64,000 nt of DNA, from contig SFIE01000013.1 in the NCBI GenBank assembly GCA_004555405.1, forward strand, positions 8,692 through 72,691, read 5' to 3'. The notes below the pieces were generated by a model. The model made no database searches. It worked only from the letters and a program-made list of their open reading frames with translations, and was not told the DNA's origin. This DNA is from Subdoligranulum sp. Its GTDB lineage: Bacteria > Bacillota > Clostridia > Oscillospirales > Ruminococcaceae. Positions within the stretch are counted from its first letter, which is position 1. Every line of letters begins with the position of its first letter. Shown here piece after piece: positions 31,552-41,195 of this stretch. The translations under genes were made by a program, and so were the position numbers.

Positions 31552-32601
31552 TTATTGTGAATTTTCCAAACGGCGGCGCATTTTTTCCAGCTCCTCCATT
31601 TGGCCCATATCCATCCAGCTGGCCTCGCCGATGGGATATACCCCCACCTTGCAGCCGGCCTTTCGATAGCGGTCGATCACATCGGGGAAGCCGATCACCT
31701 CGCCGTCCGGCATTTCCTCCACCACCTGAGGCTCTACCACATACACGCCGGTGTTGGTGAGGAAGTTCAGCTCCGGCTTTTCACGCATGGCGTGAATGCC
31801 CCCCTTATCGTCCAGCTCCACCACGCCGTAGGGCACCACATAGTGCTTGAAGGCGCAGATCATGGTGATCAGGTTTCCCTGCTGCTTGTGGTATTCGTAA
31901 ATATCGCCGAAATCGGCATCGATCAGCGTATCGCAGTTGGAAAAGAAGAATGTAGAATCCATTTTGCCCTTCAGCAGACAAAGCCCGCCGCCGGTGCCCA
32001 TAAACTTTTCTTCGTCTACATATTCCACATTGTAATCTTTTTCCAAATCGTTAAAATACGATTTGATCATGTTCTTTTTATAGTTGACCACCAATTTGAA
32101 ATCCTGGCAGCCGAAATCCCGGAAGCGGTTGATGATCAATTCGGCAATGGGCAGCTCGCCCACAGGGATCAGGGGCTTGGGCAAAATTTTGGTGTAGGGG
32201 TACAGCCTTGTACCAAGGCCGCCCGCCATGATCACCACCGGAATGCCCGCCTGCTTGTGATGATCGAGATCCAGGCCCGTGGCAAACACGATATCCACAA
32301 TGCGGCCCTTTTTATCCAGCAGAGGCAGCGCATCGATGCTGAACTGCTCCAGCACCTCCTTTGCGCGCCCGCGCTCGGCCAGCGGCAGGCTTCGGGGCGA
32401 CAGGTTCGCAGCCTCGGCCACAGCCGTGCCCAGCGCACCGCCGCGCAAAATAAATTTGCGGATATCACCATCGGTCACGGCACCCTGCAAAACACGATCT
32501 TCGGTTAAAAACAGGATGCGCTGGCCGGTTTCGTCCAGCTTTTTCAGCGTTTCCAGCACCGTGGCGGTTTTGGAAATGCAGAATTCTTCCACTTTGAGCA
32601 T
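31552..32601 (-). CDS. ptmE: CBS-domain sugar nucleotidyltransferase (PtmE-like)
   Basis: A 349-residue protein. Two CBS repeats (about 1-115; RILFLTEDRVLQGAVTDGDI, DALPLLDKKGRIVDI) precede a nucleotidyltransferase domain with VIMAGGLGTRLYPYTKILPK. TFFFSNCDTLIDADFG and GGIHAMREKPELNFLTNTGVY follow. This architecture matches PtmE, which makes GDP-glucosamine for legionaminic acid in Campylobacter. ATG 32601 is chosen at the CBS start. It lies between legC and legI. Confidence 0.88.
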   Translation of the reverse strand: MLKVEEFCISKTATVLETLKKLDETGQRILFLTEDRVLQGAVTDGDIRKFILRGGALGTAVAEAANLSPRSLPLAERGRAKEVLEQFSIDALPLLDKKGRIVDIVFATGLDLDHHKQAGIPVVIMAGGLGTRLYPYTKILPKPLIPVGELPIAELIINRFRDFGCQDFKLVVNYKKNMIKSYFNDLEKDYNVEYVDEEKFMGTGGGLCLLKGKMDSTFFFSNCDTLIDADFGDIYEYHKQQGNLITMICAFKHYVVPYGVVELDDKGGIHAMREKPELNFLTNTGVYVVEPQVVEEMPDGEVIGFPDVIDRYRKAGCKVGVYPIGEASWMDMGQMEELEKMRRRLENSQ

Positions 32602-32666
32602 GGGCAAAGCCCCTTTCAATAGGTTTTACGATATTTTCCGGCGGCACTGCCGCATTTCGGCTGCGG

Positions 32667-33824
32667 TCACAGTGCCAGCACAGCCTCAATCACGCGGGTG
32701 CAATCCTCGGCCGTCAGGTTGGTGGAGCAAGGCAGATTCACGATATGATCACGGTAATAGCGGGCCTTTTCCAGCGCATAGGCTTCGTTTCGGCCATAGT
32801 CGCACTGCTCGTTGATCAGCGCCCACACCGGGCGGGTCTGGATCTTCTGCTCGCTCAGCCGATGAATCACACCGTCACGGCTCATGCCATCCGGCAGGAT
32901 CAGGCTGTAGAACCAGTAGTTGGGGCGAATGCCCTCACGGAAGGGCAGGATCTTAAAGCCCTTCACGCCGTCCAGCGCGGCCTTATACTGCTCGTAGCGT
33001 TCTTTTTTATGTGCAATAAAGCCTTCCAGCAGTTCCATCTGGGCAAGGCCCAGGCAGGCCTGCACATTGGTCATGCGGTAGTTATAGCCCACCATGTCGT
33101 GCGTAAACTGCACTTCGTCGATCTTTGCCTGCGTGGAAAGATGCTTGGCGCGCTCGGCCCAATCGGCGTGATTGCTCACCATCATGCCGCCCGCACCGGT
33201 GGTGATGATCTTGTTGCCGTTAAAGCTGTAGGCACCGGTATCGCCCATCGTGCCCGCGAACTTACCGGCCAGCTCACCCTCGGTGTAATAGGTGCCCAGG
33301 GCCTCGGTGGCATCCTCCATCAGCACCAGATGATACTTTGCGGCAATGCGGCGGAAGGCAGGCATATCAGCCATGTTGCCGAACACATGCACCACCATGA
33401 TGGCTGCCACGCGGGCGCCGGTTTTGTTGTTGTACAGGCCATCGGCACGCAGGGTGCAGTGATTGGCGCAGAAATCTTCGGCGGCGGCAGGGTCCATGCA
33501 CAGGGAATCATCGCAGCCGATAAAAACAGGCTCGGCCCCGATATAGCGGGTCACCGGGTTTACCGCAGCAATAAAAGTGAGCGCGGGCACCAGCACCTCG
33601 TCACCGCGGCGGATGCCGGCTGCCATGGCCGAAAGGTGCAAGGCAGAGGTGCCGCTGTTGGCGGCCACCGCACGGGGCATATGAACATAGTCGGCCACAG
33701 CCTTTTCCATGTCACCAACCTTTGCGCCGCTGGTGCTCACCCATGCGCCCTCCAGCGCATCGTCCACATATTTTTTTTCATTGCCGCAGAAATTAGGAAT
33801 CGAAAGCGGAATAAAATTTGCCAT
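32667..33824 (-). CDS. legC: DegT/DnrJ/EryC1-type sugar aminotransferase (LegC type)
   Basis: A 385-residue protein. FIPLSIPNFCGNEKKYVDDA opens the protein; AVAANSGTSALHL, LMEDATEALG (PLP-phosphate region) and AYSFNGNKIITTGAGGMM (PLP Lys in the GNKI segment) are the family motifs. It transfers an amino group to a 4-keto sugar, which fits the step after LegB. ATG 33824 follows an AGAGAGG site. It is first after a good promoter at 33921-33949, so this sub-operon can be read without legB. Confidence 0.92.
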   Translation of the reverse strand: MANFIPLSIPNFCGNEKKYVDDALEGAWVSTSGAKVGDMEKAVADYVHMPRAVAANSGTSALHLSAMAAGIRRGDEVLVPALTFIAAVNPVTRYIGAEPVFIGCDDSLCMDPAAAEDFCANHCTLRADGLYNNKTGARVAAIMVVHVFGNMADMPAFRRIAAKYHLVLMEDATEALGTYYTEGELAGKFAGTMGDTGAYSFNGNKIITTGAGGMMVSNHADWAERAKHLSTQAKIDEVQFTHDMVGYNYRMTNVQACLGLAQMELLEGFIAHKKERYEQYKAALDGVKGFKILPFREGIRPNYWFYSLILPDGMSRDGVIHRLSEQKIQTRPVWALINEQCDYGRNEAYALEKARYYRDHIVNLPCSTNLTAEDCTRVIEAVLAL

Positions 33825-33920
33825 AACAGCAATACCTCTCTTTCCCGGCGGGGCCATGCGCCCCGGGCCGCTCATAAGCAAGGCCGTTCACAGCCTGCTG
33901 CAATCTATTTTTGCTATTTT

Positions 33921-33949
33921 ATCATACCAATTTTGGCGCTTTGTTGCAA
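33921..33949 (-). promoter_or_regulatory. Promoter of the legC sub-operon
   Basis: On the minus strand, TTGCAA (33949-33944), a 17-bp spacer and TATGAT (33926-33921), about 90 bp before legC. Confidence 0.7.
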
Positions 33950-33984
33950 GACGCACGCCGAAAAAATGGGATTTTTTTGTGCAA

Positions 33985-34641
33985 TTATGCCGGTTTTCTG
34001 CCTTTTAAAAGCAAGCGGAGCAGGCCCGCTGCAATATTGAGCAGCGCTGCCGCCATGCCGGGCCACAGGATCAGGTTGAATGCACCGGCCCAGCCGGGGG
34101 CAAAATAGGCCAACGCACTGCGCGGCGCGTTGAGGGTGATGCTTTCCACCGTCATGGTGAGCAGCTCGTTTTCCGCCGGGCTGCAGGGGTCCAGCCGCAA
34201 TGTGCAGATGCGTGTGCGCGGCAGTGTGTAGGTGCAGGTGCCATCGTCGGCCTGCACGGCAAACACGCGCTTTTCCTGGCTGAAATCCTGGCCGGGGGCC
34301 GTGGTGTAATACAGGCACATTTCCCGGGCATCCTTGGTGTACTGCGCCTGAATCGTAAGGCTGCGGATCTTTTGCCCCGAAACATCGGGCAGGATCATCT
34401 GCGGGTCACCATTCAAGGTATACAAGGTGTTTTCGCCCGTTTGCTCCAAATTGACAAGCTGAAAATCCTGCACGGCCATGCTTTGCTCGCGCAGGCTGCC
34501 CCTCACAGCGGCCAAGCCATCGCTGCCAAGGCAAAACACACCGTATAAAAGCCAGCCCGCCAGCGCCGCGGCATAGCACACAGCCGCCAGCCCCCATGGC
34601 TTTTGCAAAAGCGCCGCCGCTTTCTGCCATTGTTTTTTCAT
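33985..34641 (-). CDS. Two-TM extracytoplasmic protein, module copy 2
   Basis: A 218-residue protein. TM1 lies at about 16-38, an extracytoplasmic beta-rich domain at about 50-175, and a C-terminal TM at about 180-210. It resembles the 214-residue protein at 36658-37302 in size, topology and motifs (ICTLRLDP here, VAGLRIDP there; DFSQEKRVF and DFSEKQKVY). Each follows a large GT-C-like gene with an ATGA overlap, so the two-gene module was duplicated. Function unknown; a partner of the adjacent transferase is likely. Confidence 0.8.
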   Translation of the reverse strand: MKKQWQKAAALLQKPWGLAAVCYAAALAGWLLYGVFCLGSDGLAAVRGSLREQSMAVQDFQLVNLEQTGENTLYTLNGDPQMILPDVSGQKIRSLTIQAQYTKDAREMCLYYTTAPGQDFSQEKRVFAVQADDGTCTYTLPRTRICTLRLDPCSPAENELLTMTVESITLNAPRSALAYFAPGWAGAFNLILWPGMAAALLNIAAGLLRLLLKGRKPA

Positions 34642-36665
34642 CGGGGCACCTCCATTGCAACCGGGGTAAAGCCGCCGTTTTCCACCTGATACACCAGCGT
34701 TTCACCGCCGCGCGCTGCGGCAAGGCCATCGCTGAACAGTTCGGCATAGCTTTGGATAAAAATTTCATCGATCTCGTTCAAAAAGATATAATCGCATCCG
34801 CTGTTCAGCACCTCCTGCCGCCACTGCTCGGCGGTATAGGGGTGGTAGTACAGATAGCGGTTGTGATCCTCCTCGCCCGGGCGCAGCTGGGGCAGGCCGA
34901 AAGTGCCGCCTCCGCCGCCCTGCTCCATATTGCCGCTGTAGTCCACCACCGTGGGCAAAAAGTCGTAGGAATAGCTGAACCAGTAATAGCCGTTGTCGCC
35001 CTGGCTCACAAAGAACACCCGGCTGCCCGGCTGCATCACCGCACGGGCCGCATCGGCGCGGGCCTGCTGCAGGCGCTGCTCGGAAAAATAGTTGCTCGAA
35101 AAGCCCAAAACGCTCATTTGCGGCAAAACCAGCTGGTTCACACGCCACAGCATCACCACGGCCAGCAGCCACACCGCGCCGCGCCCAAGCTGCGGCAGCA
35201 GGCTTTCGCGGCTGTCCAGCACATAGACAAGGGCTGCCACGGCCAGCAAAAACCAGCCGATATAGTAGGTGTACAGATAGCGGTTATAGTCCACAAGATC
35301 GGCGCATTGGCTTTCTTTAAAAATAAAGGCGTAGCTGAGCACCAGCATAAAGTTATAGCCCACAAAGCCGCCCGCCGAAAGCACGCCCAGCGCACCCATG
35401 CGCAGCCGCTCGCCTTTGGCCAGCAGCACCGTGCCCAAAAGCAGCAGCGCGGTGAGCGCCGCCAGCATAATGCCCGGCCCCAGCATGCTGATGTCCGTAT
35501 GGTAAAAGGCGCTTTGCATATCGCCGCCGGCCTGTGCAAGGCGCGGCAGGCGCTGGGTGTAGTAGTCCCCCACCGGCAGGCCCAGCAGGATCTTAACGCC
35601 CGAAAGCGCCACCGTTACAATGGATTCACTGGTGGTGCCCATGCCGCCCGCAGCTGCATTTTGTGCCACAAGGCGTGCAATATAGCTGTTCCAGCCAAGG
35701 TAAAGTGCCAGCGGGGCCGCCATGCAGCCAAGGGCAAAGCCAAAGCGTTTTGCAAGGCCGTGCTTCCAGCCTGCAAAGCCTTTTTGCCCGCCGGGCACAA
35801 ACACCACACAGTCTGCCGCCACCAGCCCGGCTGCCACCAGACTGAGCACAAAGGTGTTGCTTTTGATATTGCCGCACAGCGCCAAAACGGGCAGCACGGT
35901 CCATTTCTGGCCGTCCGAACGGCGCAGCCACAGCCAATAGGCCACCGCCCCGCCAAACACCACGCCCGCCGGGATATCGCCGTAGCTGCTCATGTACACG
36001 GTGCTGATGGCATTATAGATGGTGCGGTTGTAGGTGGTGAAAAACCACGGCACACACCAGCAAATGGCCGCTGCAGGCACCGCCAGGGCATAATTTTTCC
36101 ACCGTGTTCCGCCGATCACGGCCGCAAAGCAGGCGAACAGCAGCACATCATAGGCCAAAAAGATCTTCCACGGCGCAAAGCTGCCCCACACCTGAAAGAA
36201 ATACCCCAGCACGATCAGGCCGGGATTCTGCGTTGCCTGCCATGCCCAGCCGATCTCGCCCGTGGTGTACAGCGCGTTGTTGATGCAGGTCAGCTTGGCT
36301 GCCGTGCCCCAAAAGCTGAATTCATCAAAATCCGCAAACAACGGCTGACGAATGCAAAAATACACGGCAAAGGCAAGGCTGAGCGCCCAAAACACCGTGC
36401 TGCCCGGCGTGATCAGGCTATGCAGCGCCGTGCGGCCGCTGCCCGGCCGGCTTTTTTTCAGCGAAACCACGCCCCCTGCCAGACAGGCAAGATACAGCAC
36501 CGCTGCACCCGGGCGCAAAAGCCCGGCCATGCCCGCCAGCGTGAGCCACAGCGCCGCCAGTGAAAGCCCGGCCAGCGGCGCCAGCGCAGCGGGCACCCGG
36601 CAGCACACCGTTAAAAATCGGCACAGCAGCCACAATGCTGCCAGTGCAAGCAAAATATCAATCAT
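34638..36665 (-). CDS. Large polytopic GT-C-like membrane protein, module copy 2
   Basis: A 675-residue protein with about twelve membrane segments and a soluble C-terminal domain from about 480. The first periplasmic loop has LFADFDEFSFWGTAAK, an acidic motif at the position where GT-C glycosyltransferases keep their catalytic Asp. The paralogue at 37299 has VQWDEFTFWGTACK there. The C-terminal part has FVSQGDNGYYWFSY, close to VISQGDDATRWYYY in the paralogue. It is likely a polyprenyl-phosphate-sugar-dependent transferase of the cell envelope. Family name uncertain. Confidence 0.75.
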   Translation of the reverse strand: MIDILLALAALWLLCRFLTVCCRVPAALAPLAGLSLAALWLTLAGMAGLLRPGAAVLYLACLAGGVVSLKKSRPGSGRTALHSLITPGSTVFWALSLAFAVYFCIRQPLFADFDEFSFWGTAAKLTCINNALYTTGEIGWAWQATQNPGLIVLGYFFQVWGSFAPWKIFLAYDVLLFACFAAVIGGTRWKNYALAVPAAAICWCVPWFFTTYNRTIYNAISTVYMSSYGDIPAGVVFGGAVAYWLWLRRSDGQKWTVLPVLALCGNIKSNTFVLSLVAAGLVAADCVVFVPGGQKGFAGWKHGLAKRFGFALGCMAAPLALYLGWNSYIARLVAQNAAAGGMGTTSESIVTVALSGVKILLGLPVGDYYTQRLPRLAQAGGDMQSAFYHTDISMLGPGIMLAALTALLLLGTVLLAKGERLRMGALGVLSAGGFVGYNFMLVLSYAFIFKESQCADLVDYNRYLYTYYIGWFLLAVAALVYVLDSRESLLPQLGRGAVWLLAVVMLWRVNQLVLPQMSVLGFSSNYFSEQRLQQARADAARAVMQPGSRVFFVSQGDNGYYWFSYSYDFLPTVVDYSGNMEQGGGGGTFGLPQLRPGEEDHNRYLYYHPYTAEQWRQEVLNSGCDYIFLNEIDEIFIQSYAELFSDGLAAARGGETLVYQVENGGFTPVAMEVPR

Positions 36666-37302
36666 GCTTTCCTCCCAGGAAATAGATTTCGGCCAGCAGC
36701 TTGATCACCGCTGCTGCCAGTGCAGGCAGACTCAGCAGCAAAAGCCACTGCCCGCCGCGGGGGATCAGATACCACAAAAGGCTGTGCGCCGGGTTGAGCT
36801 GCACCCCCGTAAAGCGGGTGGCAATGCCGCCGCGGCTGTCGGGGTCAATACGAAGCCCGGCCACGGTTTTTCCGCCCAGCGTAAAGGTGTATTCGCCGCT
36901 GCCGGTCACCGCGCCGTACACCTTTTGTTTTTCGCTGAAATCCGTTTGCCCGGGCAGCAAATAATACAGCGCCACTGCCCCGGGCGGGGTGTAATGATCG
37001 GCATACAGCACCACCGATTCCACATAACCGCCCCCCTGCCAGATCAGCTGCGGGTCACTGTCGGTGGAAAGATACAGATCCGGGTCCTCGTAGGGCGGAG
37101 TGTCCCACTCTAAATCGGCATAGTTCACAAAGCTGTTCAGCACCAGCTCCTGCGCGGTAAGCACCATGCGCGGATAATCGCCCCGGCTGCGCGCCCACAC
37201 CGCGCGCACCATGCCAAGCACTGCCAGTGCCAGCCATGCCGCAGCCGCCAGCGCATAGCACACGCCCATCAGGCGGCGGGAGTTTTTGCACAGATTTTTC
37301 AT
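36658..37302 (-). CDS. Two-TM extracytoplasmic protein, module copy 1
   Basis: A 214-residue protein: TM1 at about 12-34, an extracytoplasmic domain at about 40-180, a C-terminal TM at about 183-208. It shares topology and scattered motifs with the protein at 33985-34641. ATGA overlaps join it to the large membrane gene on each side. No catalytic motif is visible; it may be a partner or specificity subunit of the neighbouring GT-C-like protein. Confidence 0.8.
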   Translation of the reverse strand: MKNLCKNSRRLMGVCYALAAAAWLALAVLGMVRAVWARSRGDYPRMVLTAQELVLNSFVNYADLEWDTPPYEDPDLYLSTDSDPQLIWQGGGYVESVVLYADHYTPPGAVALYYLLPGQTDFSEKQKVYGAVTGSGEYTFTLGGKTVAGLRIDPDSRGGIATRFTGVQLNPAHSLLWYLIPRGGQWLLLLSLPALAAAVIKLLAEIYFLGGKHD

Positions 37303-39368
37303 GCGCGTTCTCCCTCCTTCGGCGCGGCCAGCGTAAAGTGCATTTCATCACCGCTGCCCTGCACGCGGTACAGCAGCGCCCCCTGCCCCATATTCGCGGG
37401 CAAGGGCTCGGTGAACATATCTCCAAATTCCTCGACAAAATATTCGTCGATGGCGTCCACCAGAATATAATCGCATTCCCGGCTTTCCAGCCAGTAGACA
37501 AGGCCCGGCTTTGTGCACACGGCCTGATAGTCATACAATTCCCAGTTGAGCGCCTCCACAATGTTCATAAAACCGGCATCCCACTGGTCCAGCGGTTCCT
37601 CGGCGCTGCGGCAATAGCCGCCAAAGCCATGCACCACCGTGGCGTTGAGTTCGTAGTTGTAGTAATACCACCGCGTGGCATCATCGCCCTGACTGATCAC
37701 CAGCACACGGTCGTTCCAATCCAGCGCCGGGTTTACGGCATCGGCGCGGTTTTGCACATCGGTGCGCACCGTGTACAGCCCGGAAAGATCGTTCCAGAAA
37801 GCACCGGCAGGCACGCCGCGCCACACAAACACCGCCGCCACCGCGCCGCACACGGCCAGCACAGCCAGCCGCCCCATCCGCGGGCGGCAGCCTTCGGCGG
37901 CGCCGCGCCCCAGCATACACAGGCTGGCCAGCATCCAGCCCATATAATACGGGCCGATGTAGCGATCGTAATCCTTGAGCGCCAGGGCTTCCACCTGGGC
38001 AAAATTATAGTAATACAAAAACAGATGAAACAGATAAAACACGGCAAAGGCCGCCGCAAAGGCGGCAAAGGTTACGGCCACCCGGCGGCGCTGCCCTTTT
38101 TGCGTACACACAAAGGCCGCGGCGTTTACCAGCACCAAAAGCGCCAGCACACGCACGCCGGAGCCCAAAAGCCCCACGCTGCGCTGGGTGAATGCCGCCG
38201 CCATCAGCTGCATGAGCTTGGCAAAGGTTTCGGTGCGGCCAATGCCCAAAAGCTGCTTTGCACCGCCCACAAGAATGCCCGCATAGCTTACGCCTGCGCT
38301 GCCCACGCTGTTTTTGTCGATGCTGGCAGCAACGGACACATATTTGCTCCACCCCACAAAGCACGCCAGCACCGGCAGGGCCAAAAGCGCCGCCGGGATC
38401 AGCTGCTTTGCCAGATTCTTCACGGTATATTTCGGCTGGCGGGCGCAGAGGTCTAAAAAGATGATGCCCACTAAGATCATGGCGTAGGCAAGGCCCATAT
38501 CCTTGATGAGGGTGAGCATGCACAGGCTGAGTGCCGTAAGCACCAGGCCGCTTTTTTTGTGCCCGGTGCCCAGCCACACGCAAAAGGTGCCGCCAAAGCA
38601 AAGCCCCAGGGGCACATCGCCCATGGCGTTCAGATACACCTTGCTGGCTTCGCCCGGAACGGCCACGGTAAAGAAAAACGGCAGCAGCACGGCGGCCCCC
38701 AGCAAAACAAAGCTGATGGCCCAGTGCCGCTTGGGCAGGCTGGCGCAGGCAGCAAACGCAGCCAGGAACAAAAAGGCATACGCCGCAAGGCACTGCCACT
38801 CGGCCCAATGGACCGGCTGGAACAGATAGCTTACCAGCATCATGCCGGGCAAATAGGCGCGCGCCGCCAGATTGCCGGGTGCGCCGGGATACAGCATATT
38901 CTGCTGGCACACCATTTTGCAGGCCGTGCCCCAAAAGGTAAATTCATCCCACTGCACAAACATGGGCTTCAGCACGGCAAACAGCGCCCAGATAAACGCG
39001 CTTGCCGCCAGAAGAAAGCTCATCACCGGGCGGTTTGCATACTCGCCGATGTGCGGGATTCTGCCCTTAAACCCAGCCCAGTAAAACGCCGCCAGCGATA
39101 CAAAAACCAGCAGCAGCCAGCCCCATCGCAGCGCATTTGCCATGCCGAACAGCAAAAGCCACACGGTGCATCCTCCCAAAATGGGCAGCACCAGAAGGCC
39201 CGGCTCGATTTCCAGCACGCTGCCAATGGCGGCAGCGGCCAAAACAACGCCCCAAAACACAAACAAGCTGCCCATTGGCACCTGCTTGTTCAGAAAGCTC
39301 ATGGCAACAACAACCAGAAATGCGCCCCAGCGCTTTCCGAACGCCTTGATCTTTGCGAAATCCTGCAA
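37299..39368 (-). CDS. Large polytopic GT-C-like membrane protein, module copy 1
   Basis: A 689-residue protein with about twelve membrane segments and a soluble C-terminal domain. VQWDEFTFWGTACK in the first external loop is the likely acidic active-site motif. Later MGDVPLGLCFGGTFC and VISQGDDATRWYYY match the copy at 34638. Translation appears to start at TTG with AGAGGTG upstream. It overlaps the following two-TM gene. Together with the other copy this suggests two related but divergent sugar-transfer steps. Confidence 0.75.
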   Translation of the reverse strand: MQDFAKIKAFGKRWGAFLVVVAMSFLNKQVPMGSLFVFWGVVLAAAAIGSVLEIEPGLLVLPILGGCTVWLLLFGMANALRWGWLLLVFVSLAAFYWAGFKGRIPHIGEYANRPVMSFLLAASAFIWALFAVLKPMFVQWDEFTFWGTACKMVCQQNMLYPGAPGNLAARAYLPGMMLVSYLFQPVHWAEWQCLAAYAFLFLAAFAACASLPKRHWAISFVLLGAAVLLPFFFTVAVPGEASKVYLNAMGDVPLGLCFGGTFCVWLGTGHKKSGLVLTALSLCMLTLIKDMGLAYAMILVGIIFLDLCARQPKYTVKNLAKQLIPAALLALPVLACFVGWSKYVSVAASIDKNSVGSAGVSYAGILVGGAKQLLGIGRTETFAKLMQLMAAAFTQRSVGLLGSGVRVLALLVLVNAAAFVCTQKGQRRRVAVTFAAFAAAFAVFYLFHLFLYYYNFAQVEALALKDYDRYIGPYYMGWMLASLCMLGRGAAEGCRPRMGRLAVLAVCGAVAAVFVWRGVPAGAFWNDLSGLYTVRTDVQNRADAVNPALDWNDRVLVISQGDDATRWYYYNYELNATVVHGFGGYCRSAEEPLDQWDAGFMNIVEALNWELYDYQAVCTKPGLVYWLESRECDYILVDAIDEYFVEEFGDMFTEPLPANMGQGALLYRVQGSGDEMHFTLAAPKEGERA

Positions 39369-39395
39369 GGTTTTACACCTCTTTTCTCTGTATGC

Positions 39396-41036
39396 TCAGC
39401 CGATGGTATACACCGGGCCGATAAAAGTGTGCTGGAACACCAGCAGCCCGCTCAGTGCACCGTAGGCGGCAAATGCCGCCAGAGCAATATTCTGATTTTG
39501 GGCGGCATGGCGCACTTTTAAGCCAAGCGCCTCGGCCAGTGCCCAGAACGCCAGCAAAAACACCGGCAAAAAATACCGCGCCTGCAGGCCGATCACACGG
39601 ATCATGCCCACGGGGGTGTAGGTGATGTACATGGCCGCCATGCAGCCTGCCAGATACACCACGCACCAAACTGCTGCACCCGCGCGGCGCAAAAGGCCGG
39701 TTTGCGGCCCACGGCTTTCGCCCAGCACAGCGCCCAGCAGCAGCATGGCCCCGGCAGTGGTGTTGATCACGCCCACCGGCAGATCAAGGTTGCCAAAAAT
39801 GCCCAGCTGCCCGATGAAGAAATCGTTTTCGTACAGTGTGCCCAGCAGCACCGCCGCAAAGCGCAGCGGATTGGACAGCACAAATTTCAGCTGCGGCATT
39901 TGATCCACGCCGTCCAGCATACGGCCAATGGTGCCGTAGTGATAGCGGAACACACCGCCGTACCATTCGATCAGCCAGTTCACGCCCAGCGCCAGCAGCA
40001 GCGCAGCGGCGGCAAACTGCCATTTTTTCAGCGGAGCGCGCCAATTCTTTTTGGCGTGCAGCAACGGCAGGATCAGCCACAGCAGGTTGATCCACGGCTT
40101 TGCCATGTTGGCCCAGCCAAACGCCGCCAGATACAAAAGCATTTCGCTTTTGCTGAAGGTCTGCCCCGCAAACAGCGCCGCCATCAGATAATAGCAGGCC
40201 AGAAGCTGGGCATCGTAGCTCATAGAGGCCGCCATGTAGAGCGAAAGTGGGCAGAGCGCCGCCGCCAGAAACAGCGGCCCGTGCCCTGCACAGCGCCTGA
40301 GGGCTGCACGGCAAATCAGCGCATACACCAGCAAATTGGCCACGCGCCCGCCATACAGGCAGCCCAGCGCGCCAAACCCCAGCAGCCGCGCTGCCAGAAT
40401 GCCCAGCGCCTGCGGTGCAAAGGGCAGAATCATAAACAGAATGGGCTCTTTTACGCTCTGTTTGGCCGGAGTGCCGTTTTGATAGGCGGCAAATCCATCG
40501 GCAAGGCTTTGCACCCTGCCGTTTTCGCCGTATTGCTTCAGGGCATAGCCTGTTGTATCGTACACGGTATCCTCGCCGGTGTCGCGGTCGGTGGTAAGGC
40601 CCTTGCTGGTGTGGCTGTTGATCCATGCGCCGGGAAAGCTTTCCACCAGCTTTGCCACATCGGCAGGATATTCACGCGCGGCATCAAAGTCGAAATGCCC
40701 CTGACTGATGGAGTAAGCCCGCAGATAATGCTGCACTTCGTCGGGGGCCTGCAGCGGAGCCGAGGCAAACACGAACACCAGCCCGCACAGAAACACGCAG
40801 GCCGCGCCCCGCCCTGCAAAGGTTTTCAGGCATTTTACCGCCGCAGCCGCGGCCACGGCCAGCAGCGCCAGCGCACACAATAAAGCGCACAGCTTTGTGC
40901 CCGGCACGCCCCGGGCATCCAGATAATAAAACACGCGCCAATAATACCCAAGGCACACAGCCGCCGCCAGTGCCGCCAGTGTGCCTGCCGCCCAGCCAAG
41001 CCAGCGCGGCAGGGGCTTTTTGGTTGATTCGATCAT
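39396..41036 (-). CDS. DUF2142 family polytopic membrane protein
   Basis: A 546-residue protein with about twelve membrane segments. The first large loop carries APDEVQHYLRAYSI, the D-E-x-x-H pattern of DUF2142, a GT-C-like family common in surface polysaccharide loci. A conserved MSYDAQLLACYYL segment also fits. GAGG lies 6 nt before the ATG. It starts a leftward run with the two GT-C-like modules. Sugar donor and acceptor unknown. Confidence 0.85.
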   Translation of the reverse strand: MIESTKKPLPRWLGWAAGTLAALAAAVCLGYYWRVFYYLDARGVPGTKLCALLCALALLAVAAAAAVKCLKTFAGRGAACVFLCGLVFVFASAPLQAPDEVQHYLRAYSISQGHFDFDAAREYPADVAKLVESFPGAWINSHTSKGLTTDRDTGEDTVYDTTGYALKQYGENGRVQSLADGFAAYQNGTPAKQSVKEPILFMILPFAPQALGILAARLLGFGALGCLYGGRVANLLVYALICRAALRRCAGHGPLFLAAALCPLSLYMAASMSYDAQLLACYYLMAALFAGQTFSKSEMLLYLAAFGWANMAKPWINLLWLILPLLHAKKNWRAPLKKWQFAAAALLLALGVNWLIEWYGGVFRYHYGTIGRMLDGVDQMPQLKFVLSNPLRFAAVLLGTLYENDFFIGQLGIFGNLDLPVGVINTTAGAMLLLGAVLGESRGPQTGLLRRAGAAVWCVVYLAGCMAAMYITYTPVGMIRVIGLQARYFLPVFLLAFWALAEALGLKVRHAAQNQNIALAAFAAYGALSGLLVFQHTFIGPVYTIG

Positions 41037-41057
41037 ACTGTTCCTCGATAAATTTTC

Positions 41058-41086
41058 CCTATATCACGCATGGTATCCGCGATCAA
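41058..41086 (-). promoter_or_regulatory. Promoter candidate ahead of the DUF2142 gene
   Basis: On the minus strand, TTGATC (41086-41081), a 17-bp spacer and TATAGG (41063-41058), 22 bp before the start codon. It is imperfect, but spacing and position fit. Confidence 0.5.
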
Positions 41087-41114
41087 AAATTGCTCCTAAA
41101 AACACCATGAGCCC

Positions 41115-41146
41115 GGCAAAGCGCCAAAAATCTCCAGCGCTTTGCC
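41115..41146 (-). terminator. Hairpin after the legB remnant
   Basis: GGCAAAGCGC (41115-41124) pairs perfectly with GCGCTTTGCC (41137-41146) around a 12-nt loop. There is no immediate T-run on the minus strand, so it is a weak terminator or processing site. Confidence 0.45.
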
Positions 41147-41195
41147 CGCACGGGCCGCGCCGGGCAGGCACCCCGCCGGGCAGATGGATATGATT

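Noticed and set aside
34596..36563. A 655-codon plus-strand frame rich in His, Gln and Ala
   Set aside because: Antisense shadow of the GT-C-like membrane gene; the composition is typical of an antisense frame over hydrophobic codons.
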